Assembly (NCBI GenBank): GCA_037200445.1
Contig: JBBCGH010000001.1
Coordinates: 1,302,001 to 1,366,000 of the forward strand
DNA from: Alphaproteobacteria bacterium
GTDB taxonomy: Bacteria; Pseudomonadota; Alphaproteobacteria; Rhizobiales; Xanthobacteraceae
Length of the DNA: 64,000 nt
Direction of reading: 5' to 3'
Shown here one piece after another: positions 57,568 to 64,000 of this stretch (position 1 is its first letter; the number at the start of each line of letters is the position of its first letter). Under the pieces are notes generated by a model. It worked only from the letters and a program-made list of their open reading frames with translations, had not been told where the DNA came from and did no database searches. Both the position numbers and the translations under genes were made by a program.

Positions 57568-58293
57568 ATGGGCCAGCCGTCACCAGCATCGAATCCGCCT
57601 GCCTCGCCGGCCACTCACGGCCGCGTCACGGTGAAGGGCGTCGCGCTCGACGCCGACTGCCTCGGCGCGCTCTATTGGAGCGAGCAAGGCGCGCTGATCG
57701 TGGCCGACCTGCATCTGGAAAAAGGTTCGAGCTTCGCGCTGCGCGGACAACTGCTGCCGCCCTACGACACGACCGAGACGCTCGCGCGCCTCGCGCGGCT
57801 GATCGCGCGTTACGCACCGCGCACCGTGATCGCACTCGGCGACAATTTCCACGACGGCGGCGGACCGGCGCGCCTCGCGCCGCAGGATCGCGCCTCGCTC
57901 GCCGCGCTGCAGCGCGGGCGCGACTGGATCTGGATCGCCGGCAACCACGATCCCGATCCGGCCGGCGGCATCGGCGGCACCTTCGCGACGACAATCTCGA
58001 TCGGTGCGCTCACGTTCCGCCATCTGCCTTCGCGCGATGCGCCGGACGGCGAGATCGCAGGCCATCTGCATCCGGTGGCGCGTGTCGCACAGCGCGGACG
58101 AGCGGTGTCCCGCCGCTGCTTCGCCAGCGACGGCAAGGCGCTGGTGATGCCCGCCTTCGGCGCCTACACGGGCGGGCTCAACATCCGCGACCGCGCCTTT
58201 GCGGCCGTGTTCGGCGCGCGCAAGTTCAACGCACACCTGCTCGGCGAGGACCGGCTTTACGCCTTTGCGGCCTCGCGCTGTCTTCCGGACTGA
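57568..58293 (+). CDS. pdeM: Ligase-associated metallophosphoesterase PdeM
   Basis: A 241-residue calcineurin-like phosphoesterase, the MPE component of the Lhr-Core/Exo/Lig/MPE repair cluster. Metal motifs are LIVADLHLEKG, ALGDNFHDGGG, IAGNHDPDPAG and EIAGHLHPVARVA. It is probably a Mn2+-dependent DNA endonuclease or phosphatase cleaning damaged ends. The N-terminal ~20 residues are proline/serine rich and differ between homologues; the start may be further downstream. No GC-rich repeat is present in this gene. Confidence 0.92.
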   Translation: MGQPSPASNPPASPATHGRVTVKGVALDADCLGALYWSEQGALIVADLHLEKGSSFALRGQLLPPYDTTETLARLARLIARYAPRTVIALGDNFHDGGGPARLAPQDRASLAALQRGRDWIWIAGNHDPDPAGGIGGTFATTISIGALTFRHLPSRDAPDGEIAGHLHPVARVAQRGRAVSRRCFASDGKALVMPAFGAYTGGLNIRDRAFAAVFGARKFNAHLLGEDRLYAFAASRCLPD

Positions 58294-58320
58294 GATTTTC
58301 CCGAACGTCGAGTACCCGGC

Positions 58321-58361
58321 TTGACTATGGGGATTTGTCAGAGTACTCTGTATTGCAGAGT
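58321..58361 (+). promoter_or_regulatory. Sigma-70 promoter with overlapping palindromic operator
   Basis: TTGACT (-35) and TACTCT (-10) are separated by exactly 17 nt. The -10 overlaps a perfect inverted repeat ACTCTG-TATTG-CAGAGT (58345-58361). It precedes the membrane protein-regulator-membrane protein operon, so the winged-helix regulator of that operon is the likely repressor. Confidence 0.6.
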
Positions 58362-58379
58362 GAAGATGGAAATCGCGCC

Positions 58380-58916
58380 ATGACCCTGTCACCGCAGGAT
58401 GCGTCAGCCGCCTTACGCGACATCGAGGACGCGCAGGCGCGCAGCGCAACGCTGCGCAGCTATCAGTACGCGGCGCCGTACCTGATCCTCTGGGGCGTGC
58501 TCTGGGCAGTGGGTTACGGGTTGACCGATTTCTTTCCCCGCCACGTCACCGCGATCTGGTCGGTCGTCGTTCCGATCGGCGTGCTGGCCGATCTCGTGGC
58601 TATGCGCGGCGGCCGGAACGGAATGTGGCGCTACCCCGCCTCGGCCGCGGCGGCAGGCCTGTTCCTGGTCGCGGTATTCCTGGTGATGGCGCCAGTCAGC
58701 GAGCGGCAGGTCTCGGCCGTGATCCCCTTGTGTGTCGCGCTCATGTATGTGCTGCGCGGCATCTGGTCCGGCCCCCGCCACGTGGTCGCGGGCATCGTGA
58801 TCGCAGGGCTGACGCTCGCGGGCTTCTGGTTCATCGAGAGGCATTTCCTGCTCTACATGGCCGTGGTTGGCGGCGGCGCATTGATCCTCGGCGGGCTGTG
58901 GCTGCGGCGGGCGTGA
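58380..58916 (+). CDS. Polytopic membrane protein of a regulator-linked operon
   Basis: A 178-residue protein with a soluble start (SPQDASAALRDIEDAQARSA) and five hydrophobic segments (APYLILWGVLWAVGYGL, IWSVVVPIGVLADLV, AAAAGLFLVAVFLVMA, VIPLCVALMYVLRGIW, YMAVVGGGALILGGLWL). It is the first gene after a promoter with palindromic operator. The helix-turn-helix gene starts directly after its stop. Function unknown. Confidence 0.8.
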   Translation: MTLSPQDASAALRDIEDAQARSATLRSYQYAAPYLILWGVLWAVGYGLTDFFPRHVTAIWSVVVPIGVLADLVAMRGGRNGMWRYPASAAAAGLFLVAVFLVMAPVSERQVSAVIPLCVALMYVLRGIWSGPRHVVAGIVIAGLTLAGFWFIERHFLLYMAVVGGGALILGGLWLRRA

Positions 58917-58917
58917 C

Positions 58918-59232
58918 GTGAGCGCGCCCGACGACATCATTCACCAGCAGGTGAGACTGCGGATCATGGCGACGCTCAATGCGCTTGCCGAGAACGAGCA
59001 GCTCGAGTTCACGCGGCTGAAAGCGATCCTGAAGGCGACCGACGGCAATCTCGGGGCGCATCTCGTGACGCTGGAGAACGCCGGCTACATCGCGGTCGAG
59101 AAGGACTTCGTCGCGAAAAAGCCGCGTACGCGCGTCGGCCTGACGCGGGCAGGCCGCAGGGCCTTCGCGCGCCACGTCGCCTACTTGCGTGAAATTCTCG
59201 AAGGGACCGCAGACACGGGAGAAAAGACATGA
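58918..59232 (+). CDS. Winged-helix transcriptional regulator
   Basis: A 104-residue winged-helix protein of the HTH_34/ArsR-MarR-like type: DDIIHQQVRLRIMATLNALA, EFTRLKAILKATDGNLGAHL, LTRAGRRAFARHVAYLREIL. It probably binds the ACTCTG/CAGAGT palindrome upstream of the operon and represses its own expression. GTG start 2 nt after the preceding stop; its stop overlaps the next gene (ATGA). Confidence 0.88.
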   Translation: MSAPDDIIHQQVRLRIMATLNALAENEQLEFTRLKAILKATDGNLGAHLVTLENAGYIAVEKDFVAKKPRTRVGLTRAGRRAFARHVAYLREILEGTADTGEKT

Positions 59233-59705
59233 CGACGCTTGGCGCCGCGCACCTCACAGCCGCGATCGCGGCGTTGGCATTTGGCTCCGCCGTGCTGCTC
59301 GCCCGCAAGGGCACACACGATCACCGCGCGATGGGCGCGGCCTTTGTCGCCGCGATGCTTGCCACGAACCTCACCGCGCTTGGCATCTTCCAGCTGACCG
59401 GCACGTTCGGCCCGTTTCACGCGCTTGCGCTCGCCGGCCTCGCGATCCTCGCACGCGGCGTCATCGCGGTGCTGCGCCGCCGTCCAGGCTGGCTCACAAC
59501 GCACTACTACTGCATGGCCTGGTCCTACATCGGCCTGCTCGCCGCCTCTTGCACCGAAATCATCGCACGCGTCCCGTTCGGCCTCGTGCAGAGCGCGCGT
59601 GATGGTCTGATAGTCGGCCTGGTCTGCACGGCGGTCTTCCTTGTGATTGGTCTCATCGTCCTGCCGCGGCTCGCGGCGCGAACTCTCGGATCGGTGCGCC
59701 CGTGA
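59229..59705 (+). CDS. DUF2306-like membrane protein
   Basis: A 158-residue four- to five-helix membrane protein (LTAAIAALAFGSAVLLARKG, THDHRAMGAAFVAAMLATNL, and HYYCMAWSYIGLLAASCTEI). The His-rich cytoplasmic loop and the RKGTHDHRAMGAAFV pattern resemble DUF2306 proteins, predicted to bind haem or quinones. It is the third gene of the regulated operon. Function unknown. Confidence 0.82.
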   Translation: MTTLGAAHLTAAIAALAFGSAVLLARKGTHDHRAMGAAFVAAMLATNLTALGIFQLTGTFGPFHALALAGLAILARGVIAVLRRRPGWLTTHYYCMAWSYIGLLAASCTEIIARVPFGLVQSARDGLIVGLVCTAVFLVIGLIVLPRLAARTLGSVRP

Positions 59706-59777
59706 ACCAATCGCTGCACCTTCCGGACTGATCGCGCCCGCGCCATAATGCGCGCGACCGATCATCAGGGGGCTGCC

Positions 59778-60755
59778 ATGACACTTCACCGCCGCCGATT
59801 TCTGCGCCTCGCAGGCGCCGCGGTTGCGTTGCCCGCCGTCGCGCGCGGCGCGCTGGCGCAAGCTTATCCGGCGCGGCCCGTGAAGCTGATCATCGGCTAT
59901 CCGCCCGGCGGCTCGGCCGACATCACGGCGCGCCTCATCGCCCAGTACCTCGGCGAGCGGCTCGGCCAGCCCTTCATCGTGGAAAGCCGGCCCGGCGCCG
60001 GCACCAACATCGCAACCGACGCGGTCATCAACGCGCCAGCCGACGGCTATACACTGATGCTTGTCGCGCCCGCCAATGCCATCAACGCGACGCTCTACGA
60101 GAAGCTCAATCACAACTATCTGCGCGACACCGCGCAGGTCGCGGGCCTGATCCGATTTCCCAACGTGGTCGTCGTCAACCCGTCCGTGCCGGCCACCACC
60201 ATTCCGGAGCTGATCGCGCACCTGAAGGCCAATCCCGGCAAGCTCAACATGGCCTCGTCCGGCAACGGCTCGACCATCCACATGTCGGGCGAGCTTTTCA
60301 AGATGATGACCGGCACCGACATGATCCACGTGCCGTACCGCGGCGGCGCACTCGCGCTCACCGACATGATCGGCGGACAGGTGCAGGTGATGTTCGATAA
60401 CGTGCCGACGGCGGCCGAATTCGTCCGCTCCGGCAAGCTGCGCGGGCTCGCGGTCACCTCGACCGAGCGTTCGCACGTGCTGCCCGAGCTGCCGACCGTC
60501 TACCAGTACGTGCCGGGCTATGAGGCGAGCGCCTGGTACGGGCTCGGCGCGCCGAAGGCGACGCCGCCCGAGATCGTCGAGACGCTGAACAAGGCGGTGA
60601 ACGCGATCCTCGCCGACCCCGTTCCCGCGGCGCGCTACAAGGACCTCGGGGCCTCGCTGCTGCCCGGTACCGCGGCCGAGTTCACCCAGCTCGTCGCCGA
60701 CGAGACCGAGAAGTGGGGCAAGGTGGTGAAGTTCGCGGGGGCAAAGGTGACGTAG
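59778..60755 (+). CDS. Bug-family tripartite tricarboxylate transporter substrate-binding protein
   Basis: A 325-residue periplasmic binding protein. The twin-arginine-like signal is RRRFLRLAGAAVALPAVARG. Family landmarks are RPVKLIIGYPPGGSADITAR, VIVESRPGAGTNIA-type sequence, NPSVPATTIPELIAHLKANPG and VPYRGGALALTDMIGGQVQV. Bug proteins bind carboxylates or aromatic acids; no TctA/TctB membrane genes are adjacent, which is common for this large family. Confidence 0.92.
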   Translation: MTLHRRRFLRLAGAAVALPAVARGALAQAYPARPVKLIIGYPPGGSADITARLIAQYLGERLGQPFIVESRPGAGTNIATDAVINAPADGYTLMLVAPANAINATLYEKLNHNYLRDTAQVAGLIRFPNVVVVNPSVPATTIPELIAHLKANPGKLNMASSGNGSTIHMSGELFKMMTGTDMIHVPYRGGALALTDMIGGQVQVMFDNVPTAAEFVRSGKLRGLAVTSTERSHVLPELPTVYQYVPGYEASAWYGLGAPKATPPEIVETLNKAVNAILADPVPAARYKDLGASLLPGTAAEFTQLVADETEKWGKVVKFAGAKVT

Positions 60756-60764
60756 CGCCCAGCT

Positions 60765-60840
60765 CCGCTCATGCTCGCGAAAGCGGGCATCCGGTCCTTC
60801 GCGCTTGGCTCTGGGTCCCCGCTTTCGCGGGGACGAGCGG
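60765..60840. repeat. CCGCTC...GAGCGG palindromic repeat
   Basis: CCGCTC with GCGAAAGCGGG on the left and CCCGCTTTCGC with GAGCGG on the right form nested inverted repeats. It lies between the convergent Bug and TIGR02186 genes and probably acts as terminator. Confidence 0.8.
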
Positions 60841-60850
60841 AAGGTCGATT

Positions 60851-61621
60851 TCAATCCTTCCTGAACACCACGCTCGCGAACCAGCCGGTGAGCACCGCCA
60901 TCAGCGCGGTCGCCAGGCCATAGAGCAGGCCGTAATCGCGCGCCGCGGTCGCGACGAACTGCTCGAAGCCGACCTTGACGACCTCGAGCGCGGTCTGCTG
61001 GCGCGACAGCAACGCGCCGTCCGCGAACACCTTGACGTCGATATCGTAGTTCCCGGTCGGCGCATTGTCGGGGATCGGAATTGCGGCACGGAACAGCGCC
61101 GGCGTGAAGAACGTGACGCCGTTTTGTATCTCGCGAAACAGATTGCGCTCGATCTTCAGCCGCAGGAAGGCCTGGCGGAATGGATCGTCACGGATCGAGT
61201 CGGCGATGTCGCCGGAGATTTCTTGCGGCAGCAGGATGCGGGCGAGTCCGGTCTGCGTGCGCCGCAACGTGTTGATGTCGGCGATGTCGGTGATGGTGCG
61301 GTTCGACAGCACGGTGAGGTAGGAAGGCGCCTTGACGAAGGTGCGCGAGTCCGCATTCACCCAGATGCCGAATATGCGCTCCTTGCGGAACGTGAGGATG
61401 TTCTCGCGCGGTCCCGTCACGGTCACGACGATGTCGTAGCCGCCGCGCCGCGCGACGGTTTGTGCGTCGCGCTCGACCGAGCCGACCAGAACGACATCGG
61501 TGCCGGTGAAGTTCGACTGGATCAGCACGCGCGAGGTCGACAGCGTGGTGATCAGCCGCTCGGCTTTAGCTGGCGCGGTAGCCGCAACGGCGATGGCGAA
61601 GCCAAGGAGGCGCGCCCTCAT
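60851..61621 (-). CDS. TIGR02186 family membrane protein
   Basis: A 256-residue protein with a signal peptide (MRARLLGFAIAVAATAPAKA), an extracytoplasmic beta-rich domain (LSTSRVLIQSNFTGTDVVLVG, KERIFGIWVN, RAAIPIPDNAPTGNYDIDV) and one C-terminal membrane helix (YGLLYGLATALMAVLTGWFA). This is the TIGR02186 architecture, found in alphaproteobacteria next to TauE/SafE permeases. The ATG overlaps the permease stop. Function unknown, perhaps an accessory of the transporter. Confidence 0.88.
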   Translation of the reverse strand: MRARLLGFAIAVAATAPAKAERLITTLSTSRVLIQSNFTGTDVVLVGSVERDAQTVARRGGYDIVVTVTGPRENILTFRKERIFGIWVNADSRTFVKAPSYLTVLSNRTITDIADINTLRRTQTGLARILLPQEISGDIADSIRDDPFRQAFLRLKIERNLFREIQNGVTFFTPALFRAAIPIPDNAPTGNYDIDVKVFADGALLSRQQTALEVVKVGFEQFVATAARDYGLLYGLATALMAVLTGWFASVVFRKD

Positions 61622-62544
61622 TGCTGCTCCTCCACCGGCCGCACGGTGTAGAGCTCGTGCGGCTGCACCACCAGATCGAAGGCGAAGCGCAGGCCGACCA
61701 TCATCACCAGGATGCCCAGCAGCAGGCGCAGCTGTTCGCCGGAGAAGCGCTGCCCGGTCCGCGCGCCGAATTGCGCGCCGATCACACCGCCGATCATCAG
61801 GATCAGCGCCAGCAGCGCGTCGACGAGATGGTTCGTGGCCGCATGGATCACGGTCGCGTAGCTCATGGTGACGAGGGTCAGCACCTGCGAGGTCCCGATC
61901 ACGACGCCGGTCGGCACGCGGATCAGGTAGATCAAGGCCGGAACCAGGAGGAAGCCGCCGCCGATGCCCATGATGGCGCCGATGAAGCCGATGATGAAGC
62001 CGATCGTCCAGATCGGGATCACCGACACATAGATCTTGGAAACCTTGAACCGCATCTTCAGCGGCAGGCCGTGGATCCACATGTGGCTGCCGGGGCGGCG
62101 GATCTCGGCCGGCCGCCCGCCGCGCGCGCGCAGGATGGCGCGCACGCTTTCCACGATCATCATCCCGCCGACGGTGCAGAGCAGGATCAAGTAGGAGAGC
62201 GAAATGGTGAGATCGAGCTGGCCGAGCCTGCGCAACAGCGTGAACAGCCAGACGCCCGCGGTGGTGCCGATCAGGCCGCCGGTGAGCAGCATCAAGGCAA
62301 GGCTTGGATCGAGCGCGCGCCGCCGCCAGTAATTGATGGCGCCGGAGAAGGAGGACGCCGCGACGTGGCTCGCGACGCTTGCGACCGCAACCGCCGGATT
62401 GATGCCGATGAAGATCAGGAGCGGCGTCATCAGGAAGCCGCCGCCGATCCCGAACATGCCCGAGATAAATCCGACCGCCAATCCCATCACCAGGACGAGC
62501 AGGACATTGACGGGCAGTTCGGCGATCGGAAGGTAGATTTGCAC
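61618..62544 (-). CDS. TauE/SafE family permease
   Basis: A 308-residue polytopic exporter with duplicated family motifs (GFISGMFGIGGGFLMTPLLI near residue 30 and GFIGAIMGIGGGFLLVPALI near 185) and ~8 helices. GTG start. The partner TIGR02186 gene is coupled by ATGA, so the two are likely one anion-export unit. The substrate is unknown; sulfite, taurine or sulfolactate exporters are the closest characterised functions. Confidence 0.92.
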   Translation of the reverse strand: MQIYLPIAELPVNVLLVLVMGLAVGFISGMFGIGGGFLMTPLLIFIGINPAVAVASVASHVAASSFSGAINYWRRRALDPSLALMLLTGGLIGTTAGVWLFTLLRRLGQLDLTISLSYLILLCTVGGMMIVESVRAILRARGGRPAEIRRPGSHMWIHGLPLKMRFKVSKIYVSVIPIWTIGFIIGFIGAIMGIGGGFLLVPALIYLIRVPTGVVIGTSQVLTLVTMSYATVIHAATNHLVDALLALILMIGGVIGAQFGARTGQRFSGEQLRLLLGILVMMVGLRFAFDLVVQPHELYTVRPVEEQQ

Positions 62545-62773
62545 GAGACTTCAAGTCCGCCGACGCGAGAAACCCTGGAAATACACGAGCGGCCAAGGGA
62601 AATGCGAAGAGCCAATTCTCCGGCCGTCACTCCAAGATACGTGGAACGCTGCTGAAGGTTCTCTGAATGGCCCAGCCACGTTATGGCCGCAAGCGTGAAA
62701 CACGCCGCGGCGGGGCCATATTCCCGACATGATGAAGGAGCGCGCGGGCCCGTGGGCCAAGCGCGGGCTCAGC

Positions 62774-64000
62774 CTAGATCGAATGCCGCTTCTTCCGCAC
62801 CGTGGGCTTGGCAGGCCCAGTCGCCTGTGCGCTGTCCCAACCGCCGGGCGGGGCTTTGACATTCATCGCCTCGTCGGGCGGTGCGTCGGCCGCCCAGGTC
62901 TGCACCGCGAGCTTTGCGGCAACGAGCGATTGCTGGTCGAGCCGGGCCGCCACGTCCTCGCGCTTCTTGGCGGCGTCCTGATCGCCCTGCTGCGCCGCAA
63001 GCGCGAACCACTTGTAGGATTCGGCGAGGTTCTGATCGACCCCGATGCCGCGGGCATAGAGGATGCCGAGATTGTACTGGCTGTCGGCGACGCCCTTGTC
63101 GGCCGCCTTGCGGAACCACTGCGAGGCGGTGCGGTAGTCGGGTTTGCCGTCGATGCCCTCGGCGTAGAGCACCGCGAGATTGTGGATCGCCTTCGCGTTC
63201 CCCTTGTCGGCCCCCGCGATATAGAGCTGGCGCGCCTTCTCGAGGTCCTTCTTCACGCCCTGGCCCTTCTCGTAAAGGCTGCCAAGACGATAGAGCGCCG
63301 GTGCGAGACCCTTGTTGGCGGCGCGCTCGAACCATTGCACCGCAAGCTCGAGGTTGGCCGGGACGCCCCGGCCTTCAGAGTAGCGCATGCCGATCTCGAA
63401 TTCGGCGGCCGGGTTGCCGGCAGCCGCTGCGGCGCGCAGGGCCGGGCCGCCGATCGTCGCGGGAAGCGCATTGACCTGCAATGCAACCGGCGGAGTCGTG
63501 GATTGCGCAGGGGCCGCGATATTCATCGGACCGGGGATGGAGCCGGTCGTTTCGGCCGAGGGAGTCGGCGCCATCAGGGCCGGCGTCGGAACGGGCGCGA
63601 CCAGCGGCTCGGTCGCGGTTTGGCGGGCCGGAGCGGGCGCAACGGGTTCAGATGCGGCAGCCGCAGGGGCCGGGATAGGCGCGACGGAGGCAGCCGGCGC
63701 GGCCGGTTTGGCCGGCTCCGCCATCTTGCGCGGCTCGGTCTGCGGTACCTGCCCCGACGTCGGCGCGGGACGCTCGGCGCCGCGGTCGGAGCCGAACATG
63801 CCCATCACCTGGATCGCACCGTAGAGCACGAGCAGCAGGCTCACGCCCACGATCAGGGCGCGCCGGCGATCGGCGAGGAAGCGGCCGATCAGGCTGGTTG
63901 GCGACTCGTCGCCGCCGCGTTCTTCGCTGCGCGGTCCTTCGACCGGGGCGCCTTCGCTGGCCGCCGCCTGCGCGGCGCGGCGTGCTGCGGCGATGAAGTT
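62774..64000 (-). CDS. Sel1-repeat (SLR) membrane protein, PodJ-like C-terminal part (5' end beyond window)
   Basis: The frame is open to the window edge, so the N-terminus is missing. Visible order: a basic segment NFIAAARRAAQAAA, an acidic linker, a membrane helix (RALIVGVSLLLVLYGAIQVM), a long Pro/Ala-rich spacer of ~100 residues, then four Sel1-type repeats (AEFEIGMRYSEGRGVPANLE, ALYRLGSLYEKGQGV, AIHNLAVLYAEGIDG, SQYNLGILYARGIGVDQNLA) and a basic tail KKRHSI. This matches PodJ-like localisation factors of alphaproteobacteria, which place envelope or polarity proteins at one pole. Confidence 0.88.
   Translation of the reverse strand, partial: NFIAAARRAAQAAASEGAPVEGPRSEERGGDESPTSLIGRFLADRRRALIVGVSLLLVLYGAIQVMGMFGSDRGAERPAPTSGQVPQTEPRKMAEPAKPAAPAASVAPIPAPAAAASEPVAPAPARQTATEPLVAPVPTPALMAPTPSAETTGSIPGPMNIAAPAQSTTPPVALQVNALPATIGGPALRAAAAAGNPAAEFEIGMRYSEGRGVPANLELAVQWFERAANKGLAPALYRLGSLYEKGQGVKKDLEKARQLYIAGADKGNAKAIHNLAVLYAEGIDGKPDYRTASQWFRKAADKGVADSQYNLGILYARGIGVDQNLAESYKWFALAAQQGDQDAAKKREDVAARLDQQSLVAAKLAVQTWAADAPPDEAMNVKAPPGGWDSAQATGPAKPTVRKKRHSI

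Noticed and set aside
55182-57614. 810-residue minus-strand frame
   Set aside because: Antisense of the Lhr helicase; no recognisable motifs.
60851-62596. 581-residue extension of the TIGR02186 frame
   Set aside because: The upstream part is a shadow of the coupled TauE/SafE gene; the ATG overlapping its stop is the natural start.

Overview
The window looks like a chromosome segment of a GC-rich alphaproteobacterium of the order Hyphomicrobiales (Rhizobiales), close to the Bradyrhizobium/Rhodopseudomonas/Pseudolabrys group. Lineage markers are GcrA, a class I lysyl-tRNA synthetase, a SAM-II riboswitch in front of metZ, OpgC with SGNH partners, a double-length dCTP deaminase, and several families of intergenic palindromes typical of that group. 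No CRISPR array, insertion sequence, integrase or phage structural gene was seen, so this is mainly core genome with scattered small repeats.

Layout. 1-2.6 kb: end of a DUF3300/S74-like protein, tRNA-Arg(TCG), a 29-codon membrane peptide and a DUF763 protein. 2.6-5.8 kb (minus strand): a complete, translationally coupled pqqABCDE cluster, including the tiny pqqA. 5.9-8.8 kb: a three-module protein (acyl carrier, fatty acyl-AMP ligase, PlsC acyltransferase). 8.8-17.6 kb: metabolic and transport genes (Gfo/Idh, SDR, MaoC, flavin monooxygenase, NCS2 permease, DoxX, GFA, SnoaL), a PadR/membrane-partner pair and an aldo/keto reductase. 17.8-25.6 kb: a UPF0104 membrane protein followed by phoR-pstSCAB-phoU-phoB with a candidate Pho box. 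25.8-31.2 kb: gcrA, argD-argF, hslO, two adjacent long palindromes, a HepT/MntA toxin-antitoxin locus with a frameshifted toxin, and apaG. 31.4-36.6 kb: opgC with two coupled SGNH genes, metZ under a SAM-II riboswitch plus terminator, and dcd.

36.7-47.7 kb: small exported proteins, tRNA-Gly(CCC), a coupled ferredoxin-P450 pair, SCO1, a GT2 glycosyltransferase, a solute-binding protein, a DsbA-like isomerase, an SDR, lysK, a TauE/SafE permease and a LexA/CI-like S24 regulator. 47.8-50.6 kb: DUF952-pyrD and a MATE exporter. 50.6-58.3 kb: the Lhr-Core helicase/exonuclease/ligase/metallophosphoesterase DNA-repair set, split into two transcription units around a TPR-methyltransferase. 58.3-64 kb: a small self-regulated membrane operon with a palindromic operator, a Bug-type binding protein, a TIGR02186/TauE pair and the end of a Sel1-repeat PodJ-like protein.

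The most unusual observation is a roughly 110-120 bp GC-rich double-hairpin repeat inserted in frame, in the same coding orientation, into three of the four DNA-repair genes. It encodes the same low-complexity peptide each time: internally in the ligase and helicase, and as the C-terminus of the exonuclease. A fourth, half-sized copy lies just beyond the same gene run. The behaviour resembles the Rickettsia palindromic elements.
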